A stretch of 64,000 bases of DNA, taken from NCBI RefSeq assembly GCF_009792895.1, contig NZ_WSSC01000003.1, positions 434,001-498,000 of the forward strand, read 5' to 3'. Source of the stretch: Pigmentibacter ruber. Lineage in GTDB: Bacteria > Bdellovibrionota_B > Oligoflexia > Silvanigrellales > Silvanigrellaceae. A program made the position numbers and the translations under genes. Of this stretch, positions 18,948 through 27,732 are shown one piece after another. How positions within the stretch are numbered: the first letter of the stretch is position 1; each line of letters opens with the position of its first letter. The notes under the pieces are model-generated. The model did not search any database, was not told where the DNA came from, and saw only the letters and a program-made list of their open reading frames with translations.

Positions 18948-19403
18948 TTATAATGAAACTTCTTCTGTTTTAGCAGAAAAAGAAGTGCGTGGAGTGGATT
19001 GATCAGAGCTTCTAAGCGCTCTACGCAAATCTCTAGGTTCAATAGAAAACTCTTTCAACTTGCGGTGTAAAGTATTTCTATTACAGCCAAGAACATCAGC
19101 GGCTTTGCTTTGATTGCCTTTCGTTTTCTTCAAAACTAAAGCAAAAAGAGGGCGTTCTACATGAGCTAAAACAGTTTTCAAAATGTCGTTTGGAGAATCT
19201 TCATCAAATTTTTCAAATAAATTAAAGAGTTTCCAATAAACTAACTTTTCTAAGCTTGTTTCCTCAATAAACATTTTGTATTCATCTGGACAGGTAGAAA
19301 AACTTAGAAGTTTTTCATTTGCCATTGGTGAGTTATCGTTATCATCCGCAGGTCCTTGAACAGTTGCTCCCTCTATAGTTCTATTTAGGTTTTCAGAATT
19401 CAT
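18948..19403 (-). CDS. Fis-family helix-turn-helix DNA-binding protein
   Basis: 151 residues from ATG 19403, which has AAAGGAAT upstream; a longer frame to 19478 lacks such a site. The C-terminal third is a Fis-type DNA-binding domain: LFALVLKKTKGNQSKAADVL followed by GCNRNTLHRKLKEFSIEP. The same helix-turn-helix closes NtrC-like activators, but no AAA+ or receiver domain is present. The N-terminal part is acidic and Asn/Asp-rich with no known fold. A role as nucleoid or promoter-binding regulator is likely. The tail after the domain is Ser/Thr-rich. Confidence 0.85.
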   Translation of the reverse strand: MNSENLNRTIEGATVQGPADDNDNSPMANEKLLSFSTCPDEYKMFIEETSLEKLVYWKLFNLFEKFDEDSPNDILKTVLAHVERPLFALVLKKTKGNQSKAADVLGCNRNTLHRKLKEFSIEPRDLRRALRSSDQSTPRTSFSAKTEEVSL

Positions 19404-19646
19404 GTAATATTCCTTTAATACAAATATAAATTCCCAGTTGCAGCAGGACAGTGTTAACGCAGTGAGACGATGCCTCAACTAAAGTCAACTCAAATCATAG
19501 GCTCACGATTGGTTTAACACGAGTTACAGAAGTGTCAACCAAAGTAGCACAACCTTCGTATTTGAACTTGCCTAAGATGGAAAATCATCTTAGTGTAGCC
19601 AGCTGCCGTTTTACATGGCAATAGATCATTGAATAAAGAGGTTTTT

Positions 19647-20756
19647 ATGGGATTTAATTGCGGAATTGTTGGACTTCCTAATGTTGGAAAATCAACCCTA
19701 TTTAATGCTGTTACAAGAACTGCAAATGCACAAGCAGCAAATTATCCTTTTTGTACAATTGAGCCGAATGTGGGTCGTGTCGCTGTCCCTGATGAAAGAC
19801 TCGATAATATTAATAAAATTGTAAATGCAAAGCGTGTTGTACCAACTTTTATGGAATTTGTAGATATTGCTGGTCTTGTAAAGGGTGCAAGCCGTGGCGA
19901 AGGTTTAGGAAACCAATTTCTTGGACATATTAAGCAAGTAGACGCCATTGTGCACGTTGTAAGATGCTTTGAAGACTCAAATGTTACACATGTTGATGGA
20001 AGCACAGACCCTGTTAGAGATGTGGATACAATTAATACAGAACTTGTTTATAGTGATTTTGAAACTGTAAATAAAAGCTTAGATAAAATGTCAAGATTAT
20101 TAAAAAATAATGATAAAAAAATCTTGGCTTCCCACGAGTGTGCATTAAGATTAAAAAATCATTTAGAAGGTTTAAAACCTGCAAGATCTTTTGTTACTTT
20201 AAACGAAGATGAAGATGATTATCTCAAAAGTTTGCATTTAATTACGCGGAAACAAGTTCTTTATGCAGCAAATGTAAATGAAAATGAACTTGCAGATAAT
20301 GCTATAAATTCAAAACATGTAAACGCATTAAGAAACTTAGCTGAAAAAGAAGGTTCGAAGGTTGTTGTTGTATCAGCAAAACTAGAAGAAGAACTTGGCC
20401 AATTAGATGCAGAAGAAGCTAAATTATATATGGATGATTTAAAAATTACCGAGCCTGGCTTAGATCGATTGATAAAAGCTGGTTATTCGCTTCTGGGATT
20501 AATGACCTATTTTACAGCGGGTGTACAAGAAGTTCGTGCTTGGACTATTCCAAAAGCATGTAAAGCACCTCAAGCAGCTGGTGTGATTCACTCTGATTTT
20601 GAAAAGGGTTTCATCTGCGCAGAAGTTTATGCATATGATGATTTAATTCGGTTAGGCAGTGAAACTAAAGTTAAGGAAGCCGGCTTATATAGAAAAGAAG
20701 GTCGTGATTATGTCTGTAAAGACGGTGATATTATGAACTTTTTATTTAATGTTTAA
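19647..20756 (+). CDS. ychF: Redox/translation-associated GTPase/ATPase YchF (Obg family)
   Basis: TRAFAC-class P-loop protein that binds ATP in preference to GTP and associates with ribosomes. Walker A is GLPNVGKSTLFN at the N-terminus, G3 is DIAGLVKGASRGEGLG, and VNENE stands in the degenerate G4 position seen in YchF. The C-terminal TGS domain ends with GRDYVCKDGDIMNFLFNV. Start ATG 19647 follows AGAGG; the TTG at 19629 is not needed. At 369 residues it is full length. The 3' ends of ychF and nth overlap by 11 bases on opposite strands. Confidence 0.97.
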   Translation: MGFNCGIVGLPNVGKSTLFNAVTRTANAQAANYPFCTIEPNVGRVAVPDERLDNINKIVNAKRVVPTFMEFVDIAGLVKGASRGEGLGNQFLGHIKQVDAIVHVVRCFEDSNVTHVDGSTDPVRDVDTINTELVYSDFETVNKSLDKMSRLLKNNDKKILASHECALRLKNHLEGLKPARSFVTLNEDEDDYLKSLHLITRKQVLYAANVNENELADNAINSKHVNALRNLAEKEGSKVVVVSAKLEEELGQLDAEEAKLYMDDLKITEPGLDRLIKAGYSLLGLMTYFTAGVQEVRAWTIPKACKAPQAAGVIHSDFEKGFICAEVYAYDDLIRLGSETKVKEAGLYRKEGRDYVCKDGDIMNFLFNV

Positions 20757-21408
20757 TTTTTTTTAAGCAATAATTTGTAATGGGGCAAGAATCACATTTA
20801 GGGTTTTTTGCTGTGCAATGATACCTGCCTTGAAAAATAAGTAGGTGATGTGCTTGTAGTGCAAATTGATTAGGCACTATTTTTAATAGTTGTTCTTCAA
20901 TTTTTAGCCTATCGTTTGTTTCTTCTACAAGTCCTATTCTTTGCGAAACTCTATCAACATGTGTGTCGACAGCCATTGTTGGTTGTTGATACACAACATT
21001 CAGAACGACATTTGCAGTTTTCCGTCCAACTCCAGGTAGAGATTCCAATTCTTCTCTTTTTTTGGGAACTTCTCCCTGATATTTTGTAACAAGAATTTTT
21101 GATAAATTATAACAATTTTTTGCTTTAGTTTTTGCCAAGCCAATACTTTTTATAACTTTAAGAAAATTTTCTTCGCCCATTTCTATTAAGTCTTTAGGAG
21201 AAAATTGCGGATAAGAAGTAAAAAGAGGCTCTAGTGCTTTGTTCACAGATTTATCGGTTGCTTGAGCACTTAAAACAACCGCAATGAGTAGTTGGAAAGA
21301 ATTATTATGATTTAATTCACATTTTGCATCAGGCCATTTTTGGTGCAAAGAAGAAAAAATATTATAAATTATTTCTTTGTCAGAAATAATTTTTGCAGTT
21401 TTTTTCAT
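20746..21408 (-). CDS. nth: Endonuclease III (DNA glycosylase/AP lyase)
   Basis: Base excision repair enzyme removing oxidised pyrimidines. It has the helix-hairpin-helix with catalytic Lys in LPGVGRKTANVVLN, the catalytic Asp in VDTHVDRVSQRIGL and the [4Fe-4S] ligands spaced C-6-C-2-C-5-C at the end. Start ATG 21408 overlaps the TGA of the upstream phosphotransferase-like gene in an ATGA, so the two are translationally coupled although functionally unrelated. About 220 residues, normal for the family. Confidence 0.97.
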   Translation of the reverse strand: MKKTAKIISDKEIIYNIFSSLHQKWPDAKCELNHNNSFQLLIAVVLSAQATDKSVNKALEPLFTSYPQFSPKDLIEMGEENFLKVIKSIGLAKTKAKNCYNLSKILVTKYQGEVPKKREELESLPGVGRKTANVVLNVVYQQPTMAVDTHVDRVSQRIGLVEETNDRLKIEEQLLKIVPNQFALQAHHLLIFQGRYHCTAKNPKCDSCPITNYCLKKIKH

Positions 21409-24320
21409 TTGGCATAACCCCAATCTCTTAGAGCATTTTGTAAGGCTGCTCCTGCACCAGCTCCTTCTATTTGTTGCACCTGTTCATTAGCTAATGTTTT
21501 TTTAATAACAATAATATTATCTGAATTACTATAATTTAATTCAATAAGGCTATTTGGTGGAGAATAAAAAGAACAAATATTTTCATTTATTATTTTTGTT
21601 ACAAATTTTTTATCTACTATGTTTCCATTTGCACATACAACTAATTTATTTTCGCTTTTAAAATCAAGATTTACTAAATTAGATTTTCCTAAATTAATCC
21701 AAATTTCTTCTTCTGGCTTAACTTTTCCAGTAAAAAACAATTTAAAATTGTTATTTTTTCTAATTATTTCAAATTTTACATTTTCAGGAATTAATGAAAC
21801 TTGTGGTGAATTAATCCCATCAAAATTTAAAACTTCTAAATTAAAATCTAAATTTCCTGAATATTTTGGAGTGAATCGTAACATTTTATCTGAAGGAGAT
21901 ATTTTAAAATATTCTTGGCGCAATTTTTTTAATTCGAGGTAAGAAATATTTGGGACAATTTTTTCAGAATGTTCGCTTAAATTTACATAAGAAAACATTT
22001 CAGGTTGATACCAATTTATTTTTTCACTCCATGGGTTGTGAGTTAAATACAATTTTACACTATCAGGAGTTAATTGTCGCATATATTTTATAGGTTTATT
22101 AATAAATATATCGTCCCAATAAAGCATTCCCGCATATTTGTGGGCATCGAAATAAATATGGGTTCTATTTTTTAGTAAATCTAAAAAGGATTGATGAGAA
22201 TCGTTTTTTAATGCTTCCGAAAAATTAATTCCTTTCCAATTTTTAGAAATAGATTGATTTCCAGCAATCGATGAAATTGTAGGAAATAAGTCAACATGAG
22301 TTGTTGGAATTGAAACAGTACGTCCGTATTGTTGTTTTTGTTCAGCTAATTTTATAATTAAGGGAACTCTAATTTCTTCATCAAATAACGAATTTCCTTT
22401 GTCAGCATATCCCCCATCAATATTTTCAGGTACACCTAAAAAATAATACCAAGGAAGAACATTTAATTGAGCACCATGATCAGCCGTAATAACAATATCA
22501 ACATTTTCATAAATTCCTAAGTCTTTTAATTTCTGAATAATATTTGGCAACTCGCTATCCCAATATCTAGCAACTCCATTATATAATTGTCTTTTTTGAT
22601 TTAAGCCAAATGGTTTGGAAAAAAACTTGGCTAAATCAATTTTTTCAACAGGGGGTTTATAAGGTCCATGTGATGTATTGTAATGTAAATAAAGAAAGAA
22701 AGGAGCTTCACCGTAATTTTCTAACCAATTTCCCATTTGTTCTGTTATAATTCTTGCTTCATATTCAGGGTTTTCAGTAATAATTGCGTTATGAAAACCT
22801 AAATCAAGTCCTCCTTCTAAAGCTTCTGTGAATAAAGAAAGCCAGCCTATTCCACCAACTCTATATCCTAAATTCTGCATTGTTGAAGCGATTGTAGGAA
22901 TTTGTTTGTTATAAAAACTTTTTTTGGATTTATTATCTGCAGCATATGCAAACGCAACAGAACCTACTTCCCTTGGATAATTTGATGTCATCAGTGAAAC
23001 AATGCTTGGAACTGTCATGTTACTTTGAGATCTATGCTCTAAAAATTTAATGGCATTTTCTTTAGCAAAAAAATTTAAATTTGGCATTAAATCTTCATCA
23101 TAAGCTGTTTCAGCTTTTAAAGTATCAATAACAATAAAAATAATTCCTCTTCTTTTGGGAGGATTTACTACTCTTCTTTCAAAACTAAAATCGCCTAAGG
23201 CAAAAACACAATTATCATCTGTGACATCTATACCATTAGCATTTGGAAAAGATTGTTTGAATGTTTCATAGTACTCTTTATTTTTATTATTTAAAGATAT
23301 ATTTTTTGTAAGGTTTTTGTTATCAACCAATTCAGTAACTTTAGCTATAATCTTTTTTGGAGGGATTTTTAGATTTATAATAAATTCGCCAAGGTTTCCG
23401 TAATTTGGAGTAGAGTTTGGAACAAATCGTTCATTCCAAGCTGTTTTTATTGATGTTGCTGAGCGAACAGAAATTTTTTGTGGAGTATCTTCAATTAAAT
23501 TAGTTAGCATATTTCCATTTTCATCAAATAATTCTAACTTACATTGATGAATATTTTTGTCCTTTGTTGGAAACAAATAATATTGTATTCGAAGTTTATT
23601 TCCATCCTCAACTTCAATAGGAACATTTTTTAACTTATTAATTTCAATATCAGAATTTTCACTAACTAAAAAACCTCTGACTAAATTAAATTTAATTGGA
23701 TAATAACCAATACCAAAATGCAGGAGACCATTAGGAATATTATTTTCTAATACTGGAGTTATAGAAACACCTCTGGAATCATTTGGATTAATAAAATTAT
23801 ACTTGTTATTTTCAGAAATAGAATAGCTGTTACTTTGTTGAATTCTTTCTGTATAAAGCCAATCAACTTTTAAGTTAGAATTTGTGCTTAACTTATTATT
23901 TATATTTTTATATGGAACTCTTTCTGGTACAGGTAAAATACCTCTAATTAATATAAAAAATAAAATAGGTATAGCAATAATTATAATTGCTGAAGTGGCT
24001 TTCACAACTATAAGAAACCAAAATTTATTTTTAGCAAATAAAAAGGAAATTTTATCAATTAATTTTCTAATCCATAAGGGACCAATCCGAAAGAAATACC
24101 GTTCACTTTTTATTTCATAAATTAAAACTTGGCGTTCAAATGCCCCCAAAGCAGAAGTTGGCATTCTTTTTTTGATTGCATTTAGTCCTGGTAAATTTAT
24201 TCCGCGGATTGCTAAAGCAAGGGCAAATCGTCCATAGAAGTAAACTAAAGAAAGTCTTAAAACTTTTAGAGGGCGGAGAATTAAACGGATGAATTGTCTT
24301 CTAATTTTATACATTTTCAT
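21405..24320 (-). CDS. Membrane-anchored sulfatase-fold enzyme with Thr nucleophile
   Basis: 971 residues. A membrane segment near 101-130 (VVKATSAIIIIAIPILFFIL) anchors it, with an amphipathic region before it and a beta-rich domain at about 140-385. The alkaline phosphatase/sulfatase domain (PF00884-like) starts at FIVIDTLKAE with metal Asp399. Where true sulfatases have Cys/Ser-x-Pro-x-Arg, this has SNMTVPSIVSLMT: Thr436 at the nucleophile position and no following Arg. HGPY, ITADHGAQ and FDEEIRVPLIIKL are conserved. Thr favours phosphotransfer, as in phosphoethanolamine transferases and LTA synthase, over sulfate ester hydrolysis. A C-terminal beta domain follows. It is coupled by ATGA overlaps to the upstream paralog and to nth. 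Confidence 0.85.
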   Translation of the reverse strand: MKMYKIRRQFIRLILRPLKVLRLSLVYFYGRFALALAIRGINLPGLNAIKKRMPTSALGAFERQVLIYEIKSERYFFRIGPLWIRKLIDKISFLFAKNKFWFLIVVKATSAIIIIAIPILFFILIRGILPVPERVPYKNINNKLSTNSNLKVDWLYTERIQQSNSYSISENNKYNFINPNDSRGVSITPVLENNIPNGLLHFGIGYYPIKFNLVRGFLVSENSDIEINKLKNVPIEVEDGNKLRIQYYLFPTKDKNIHQCKLELFDENGNMLTNLIEDTPQKISVRSATSIKTAWNERFVPNSTPNYGNLGEFIINLKIPPKKIIAKVTELVDNKNLTKNISLNNKNKEYYETFKQSFPNANGIDVTDDNCVFALGDFSFERRVVNPPKRRGIIFIVIDTLKAETAYDEDLMPNLNFFAKENAIKFLEHRSQSNMTVPSIVSLMTSNYPREVGSVAFAYAADNKSKKSFYNKQIPTIASTMQNLGYRVGGIGWLSLFTEALEGGLDLGFHNAIITENPEYEARIITEQMGNWLENYGEAPFFLYLHYNTSHGPYKPPVEKIDLAKFFSKPFGLNQKRQLYNGVARYWDSELPNIIQKLKDLGIYENVDIVITADHGAQLNVLPWYYFLGVPENIDGGYADKGNSLFDEEIRVPLIIKLAEQKQQYGRTVSIPTTHVDLFPTISSIAGNQSISKNWKGINFSEALKNDSHQSFLDLLKNRTHIYFDAHKYAGMLYWDDIFINKPIKYMRQLTPDSVKLYLTHNPWSEKINWYQPEMFSYVNLSEHSEKIVPNISYLELKKLRQEYFKISPSDKMLRFTPKYSGNLDFNLEVLNFDGINSPQVSLIPENVKFEIIRKNNNFKLFFTGKVKPEEEIWINLGKSNLVNLDFKSENKLVVCANGNIVDKKFVTKIINENICSFYSPPNSLIELNYSNSDNIIVIKKTLANEQVQQIEGAGAGAALQNALRDWGYAK

Positions 24321-26539
24321 TGAACAATATTCTCCGCATAAAAAAATGAGTTGTCTCCATTTTGTATTATTTCAACACCTCTGGAATATAAATAAGAGTT
24401 CAACTCTTTTAACATATTTTCAGCAATATTTTTATAATACTTATTATTGTTGCTTGAAATTAAAAGATTATTCTCAGCATTTTTATCAGTTCTTAAGTGG
24501 AGTGATAGTATTATTCCTTTGGAATGTGTTCTTGTAATTAAACGATACTTATCATTTACCCAAGCTCTTTCTTTTACGCCAGGAACAGCTTGAGAATATG
24601 CTGGTCTTAAGAAAAATTCAAAATTCATTCCTGCGTCAATATCAAGTAAAGCTGTTACATTGGGATAGTTAATTCTTGGAAAACGTTCTGGTGAATTCAA
24701 TCCAGAAGTAAACCAAATACCAGTCTCCATATATGCAGCGTTTGATGGGAAATCTGAAATTTTTTCATTCAAATCTAATAAAGGTTCACCATCTATATAG
24801 TTATTATTTAAATTAACATTAATTCTTTTTGCTATTGTAGGCGCAATATCTATAGTTCTTACTATATTTTTGATAGGTAATTCAGATAAACTTGTTTGTG
24901 CATAGCCATTTAAAAAAATCATCAAAGGCGTAACGTTTGAATGTTCTCCTGCAACTCCATCTCCATGACCCATACCTAAGTTTCCATCATACAAATTTTC
25001 TCCATGATCACCAAAAATTAAAACAATAGAATGTCTAAGCCATCCCTTTTCTTCTAATTGCATAAATATTGTTTTTAAAGTGTGATCGATAGCGTTTAAA
25101 CTTCCATCATACAATGAAATAATTTGCTTTTTTTGCTGCTCGTTTATAATGTTTAAATTGTTCGTTTCTTTATTAATACTCTGATCTGGTGTTTTTCTAA
25201 ATAATAATTTTCCTGACGAATCTTTTTCTTGAAATTTAGAATACCATGGTCCTGGTGCTGCATAAGGAAAATGTGCTGTAGAAAAAAAAGTAGTAAGAAA
25301 TATAGGTCTAGAAGTTGAAGAAAAAATACTCAAACTTTTTGCCATCGCATTGCCAATAAGTCTTGGATCGGCAATTTCAGGTGTTTCTAATAAAGCTGGT
25401 AACAATCGATGTAAATTTGGTAAAGAAAGAGTAGCTTGAATTGGGCTAAAAGCAGAAATAATACCATTTTCTACTAAAGATTCTAAATTAGAGGTAGGAG
25501 CATTAGTTTCTAATGAACCAAAAGGGTAACGTGGAAAAATATCTCCAGCAAAATCAGAAACAAAAATTGTTGAATAGCCACTATTTTTTGCAACCTCAAA
25601 AATAGTTTCCTTTTTGTTTATTTTTACATTTCTTGGAGGAAACATTGAGCGTACACCAGTTTTAGAAGAGTAAGTTCCAGTAGCAATTTCAACCCAACTT
25701 GGAAAAGTCCGTGGAATTCCAACAAGCATAGGTTTAAAAAGTGCAGCCTCATTAATTTTGCTTTTTAAAAATGGCATTACCGATGCAAATTCAGGTTCAT
25801 TTAATCTGTCAAAACGTAAACTATCAATGGCAAAAATAAAGACGTTAGGTCTGACTTGCTTTGTTTCATTTTTTGGAAGATTAATACTAAAAGAAGAGGT
25901 TAAATTATACAAAAAAATACTTCCAAAGATAAAAAATAATATAAATGACATCCCTTGAATGGAGAAAATTTTTGATTCAATATCTAACTCATTAATATGA
26001 ATACTTGACCTTGCTTTTTTTACTTTTCTACTTTGTACAATTAAATATTTCATGTGGATAACAAGATTAAAGAAAAATGACACACATACAACATAAAAAG
26101 GTAACCATTCAACTAAAATTCTTCTTCTAGCATCATCTTTTAATGATGAAATAAATTGAAAAAAGCTTCTAACAAAATCAAAATTTTGCGTTACAAGCCA
26201 ATTCTCAGTAACGCCAGGATATAATGCTCCTAAACGAATAATTACTGAAAGAAAGAAAATAAACCCAATAATTATTTTGAAAGTTTTACTAAATGATGAG
26301 GTAACGAATTGAAGACCAATACATAATAGGAAAGAAATTAGAAATATTTTCCCAAGAGATATAAAGACCAGTTCGGGTTGGCTCTTAAAAATCATAAGAA
26401 ATATGGATGAAGTATCTTCACCTAAGTAAACAAAACCTGATGAAAATATTAATGCAACAATAAAAAATGGAATATAAAACATCAAACTTTCTAAAAAGTA
26501 ACGAAGCCAAAAAGTTCTCCAAATTTTTACCGTCAACAT
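24317..26539 (-). CDS. Polytopic membrane sulfatase/phosphotransferase-fold protein
   Basis: 740 residues. Four or five hydrophobic segments occupy the first 215 residues, a layout like LTA synthase or EptA. The soluble domain begins VFIFAIDSLRFDR with metal Asp239. The nucleophile region reads GIPRTFPSWVEIATG, placing Thr278 where sulfatases carry Cys/Ser. LIFGDHGENLYDG and GMGHGDGVAGEHS give the remaining metal ligands. The catalytic part is expected to face the periplasm and act on lipid or surface glycans. It begins an operon with the 971-residue paralog and nth. AGGTG precedes the ATG. Substrate is unknown. Confidence 0.85.
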   Translation of the reverse strand: MLTVKIWRTFWLRYFLESLMFYIPFFIVALIFSSGFVYLGEDTSSIFLMIFKSQPELVFISLGKIFLISFLLCIGLQFVTSSFSKTFKIIIGFIFFLSVIIRLGALYPGVTENWLVTQNFDFVRSFFQFISSLKDDARRRILVEWLPFYVVCVSFFFNLVIHMKYLIVQSRKVKKARSSIHINELDIESKIFSIQGMSFILFFIFGSIFLYNLTSSFSINLPKNETKQVRPNVFIFAIDSLRFDRLNEPEFASVMPFLKSKINEAALFKPMLVGIPRTFPSWVEIATGTYSSKTGVRSMFPPRNVKINKKETIFEVAKNSGYSTIFVSDFAGDIFPRYPFGSLETNAPTSNLESLVENGIISAFSPIQATLSLPNLHRLLPALLETPEIADPRLIGNAMAKSLSIFSSTSRPIFLTTFFSTAHFPYAAPGPWYSKFQEKDSSGKLLFRKTPDQSINKETNNLNIINEQQKKQIISLYDGSLNAIDHTLKTIFMQLEEKGWLRHSIVLIFGDHGENLYDGNLGMGHGDGVAGEHSNVTPLMIFLNGYAQTSLSELPIKNIVRTIDIAPTIAKRINVNLNNNYIDGEPLLDLNEKISDFPSNAAYMETGIWFTSGLNSPERFPRINYPNVTALLDIDAGMNFEFFLRPAYSQAVPGVKERAWVNDKYRLITRTHSKGIILSLHLRTDKNAENNLLISSNNNKYYKNIAENMLKELNSYLYSRGVEIIQNGDNSFFYAENIVQ

Positions 26540-26639
26540 CTTAACACCTTTTTCTTTTAAAATTGCCTAGCGTGATAAACTCCCAAAAGTATCCTTTAAA
26601 TGGTACTTGCTAAATTAGGGTACACATTTGGAGAAATGC

Positions 26640-27461
26640 ATGAAGTTACCTAAAATTTACGAGCATTTCAGGCAAGGTCAAATCTTTACAATTGAAGAAG
26701 CTCGCGAGAAGTTAAAAACTACTGGCAACACCCTGCGCAAGCGTCTTAGTGAATTAGCCGCTAGAGGGTATATTTTTTCAATTCGTCAAGGATTATATAG
26801 AGTCAGCAAGATTGGTGAAAGGCCTAGTATCGAAAAAAGCTCTCCATTTGCTGTTGCTGGTAAAATAACCCCTTATTCTTATGTAGGTTTTCATTCTGCC
26901 TTGCAACTTCATGCAAAAGAAATTCCAAAAGAAAATGATACAGTATTCATAGTAAGTCCAACAAAGTTTAATTCTTTTCGCTTTGAGGGAATTCATTATT
27001 TTTGGTGTCAGAGCCCTGAGCCCCATGGTTTGGAAACTTTTTTACTAAGAGAATGTGATGTAGAATATGCAGTTCTGGTAACAAATTTTGAAAAATCATT
27101 AGTTGATTGCTTAAAAAGGCCTGCGCATTGCCCTCCATTTTCTGAACTCTTAAGATTGTGTAGAAAAATTGATGAGTTACCGGATTTTGAAAAGATTTTA
27201 AAATACGCCACAGACTGCAATGTTCAGGCTTTGTTTAATAGATTAGGGTTTTTATTTGAGAAGAATTTTAGTCATTGGAGCATTCAGGAGCCTTTTTTTA
27301 ATTATATTAAAGATAGAATGAGTCGCAAACAAACGGAATGGCCAATATTATATGATAGTACTGATACTTTGGGGCATAAACAAAAAAATGTGATTGCTAG
27401 TGATTCTGCTTTTCATGAAAGTAAGAATAAATGGAAGGTTCAATTTACCCAGCAAAATTAA
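26640..27461 (+). CDS. AbiEi antitoxin-family transcriptional regulator, no toxin partner
   Basis: 273 residues from ATG 26640, with GGAG seven bases upstream. The N-terminal winged helix (IYEHFRQGQIFTIEEAREKL, then LRKRLSELAARGYIFSIRQGLYRV) and the following domain (YVGFHSALQLHA, VFIVSPTKF, FEKSLVDCL) match the AbiEi antitoxin group of type IV toxin-antitoxin systems. The nucleotidyltransferase toxin AbiEii would normally follow, but downstream lie only a tRNA-Gly gene and an unrelated minus-strand gene. It is probably a free-standing regulator. It diverges from the membrane phosphotransferase operon, whose start is about 100 bases away and which it might control. Confidence 0.8.
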   Translation: MKLPKIYEHFRQGQIFTIEEAREKLKTTGNTLRKRLSELAARGYIFSIRQGLYRVSKIGERPSIEKSSPFAVAGKITPYSYVGFHSALQLHAKEIPKENDTVFIVSPTKFNSFRFEGIHYFWCQSPEPHGLETFLLRECDVEYAVLVTNFEKSLVDCLKRPAHCPPFSELLRLCRKIDELPDFEKILKYATDCNVQALFNRLGFLFEKNFSHWSIQEPFFNYIKDRMSRKQTEWPILYDSTDTLGHKQKNVIASDSAFHESKNKWKVQFTQQN

Positions 27462-27511
27462 GCTGTTAATAATTTTATTACCTGTTCTGACATTTTTCTA
27501 ACGGAAACAAC

Positions 27512-27540
27512 TTGACTCTATTTATCACTTTCAGTACATA
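27512..27540 (+). promoter_or_regulatory. Promoter of tRNA-Gly
   Basis: TTGACT (27512-27517), 17 bases, TACATA (27535-27540), 17 bases before the tRNA, matching the arrangement at tRNA-Glu copy 1. Confidence 0.6.
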
Positions 27541-27557
27541 AAGTTTTACTCTCAGGT

Positions 27558-27634
27558 GCGGGAGTAGCTCAGTTGGCTAGAGCATCGCCTTGCCATGGCG
27601 AGGGTCGAGGGTTCGAGTCCCTTTTCCCGCTCCA
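27558..27634 (+). tRNA. tRNA-Gly (GCC)
   Basis: 77 bases with encoded CCA. Acceptor GCGGGAG pairs with TTCCCGC. Anticodon stem TCGCC/GGCGA around TTGCCAT gives GCC. Discriminator is T. Confidence 0.97.
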
Positions 27635-27641
27635 AAAAAAA

Positions 27642-27676
27642 ACAGATCTAGTAGTTATCTAGGTCTGTTTTTTTTT
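27642..27676 (+). terminator. Terminator after tRNA-Gly
   Basis: Stem ACAGATCTAG (27642-27651) with CTAGGTCTGT (27659-27668), one G-T pair, then a T-run. Confidence 0.85.
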
Positions 27677-27732
27677 GCTGAATTTTTATTTCTAAAAATA
27701 ACTCCAAATTACTGATTATTTTATATTTTGGT

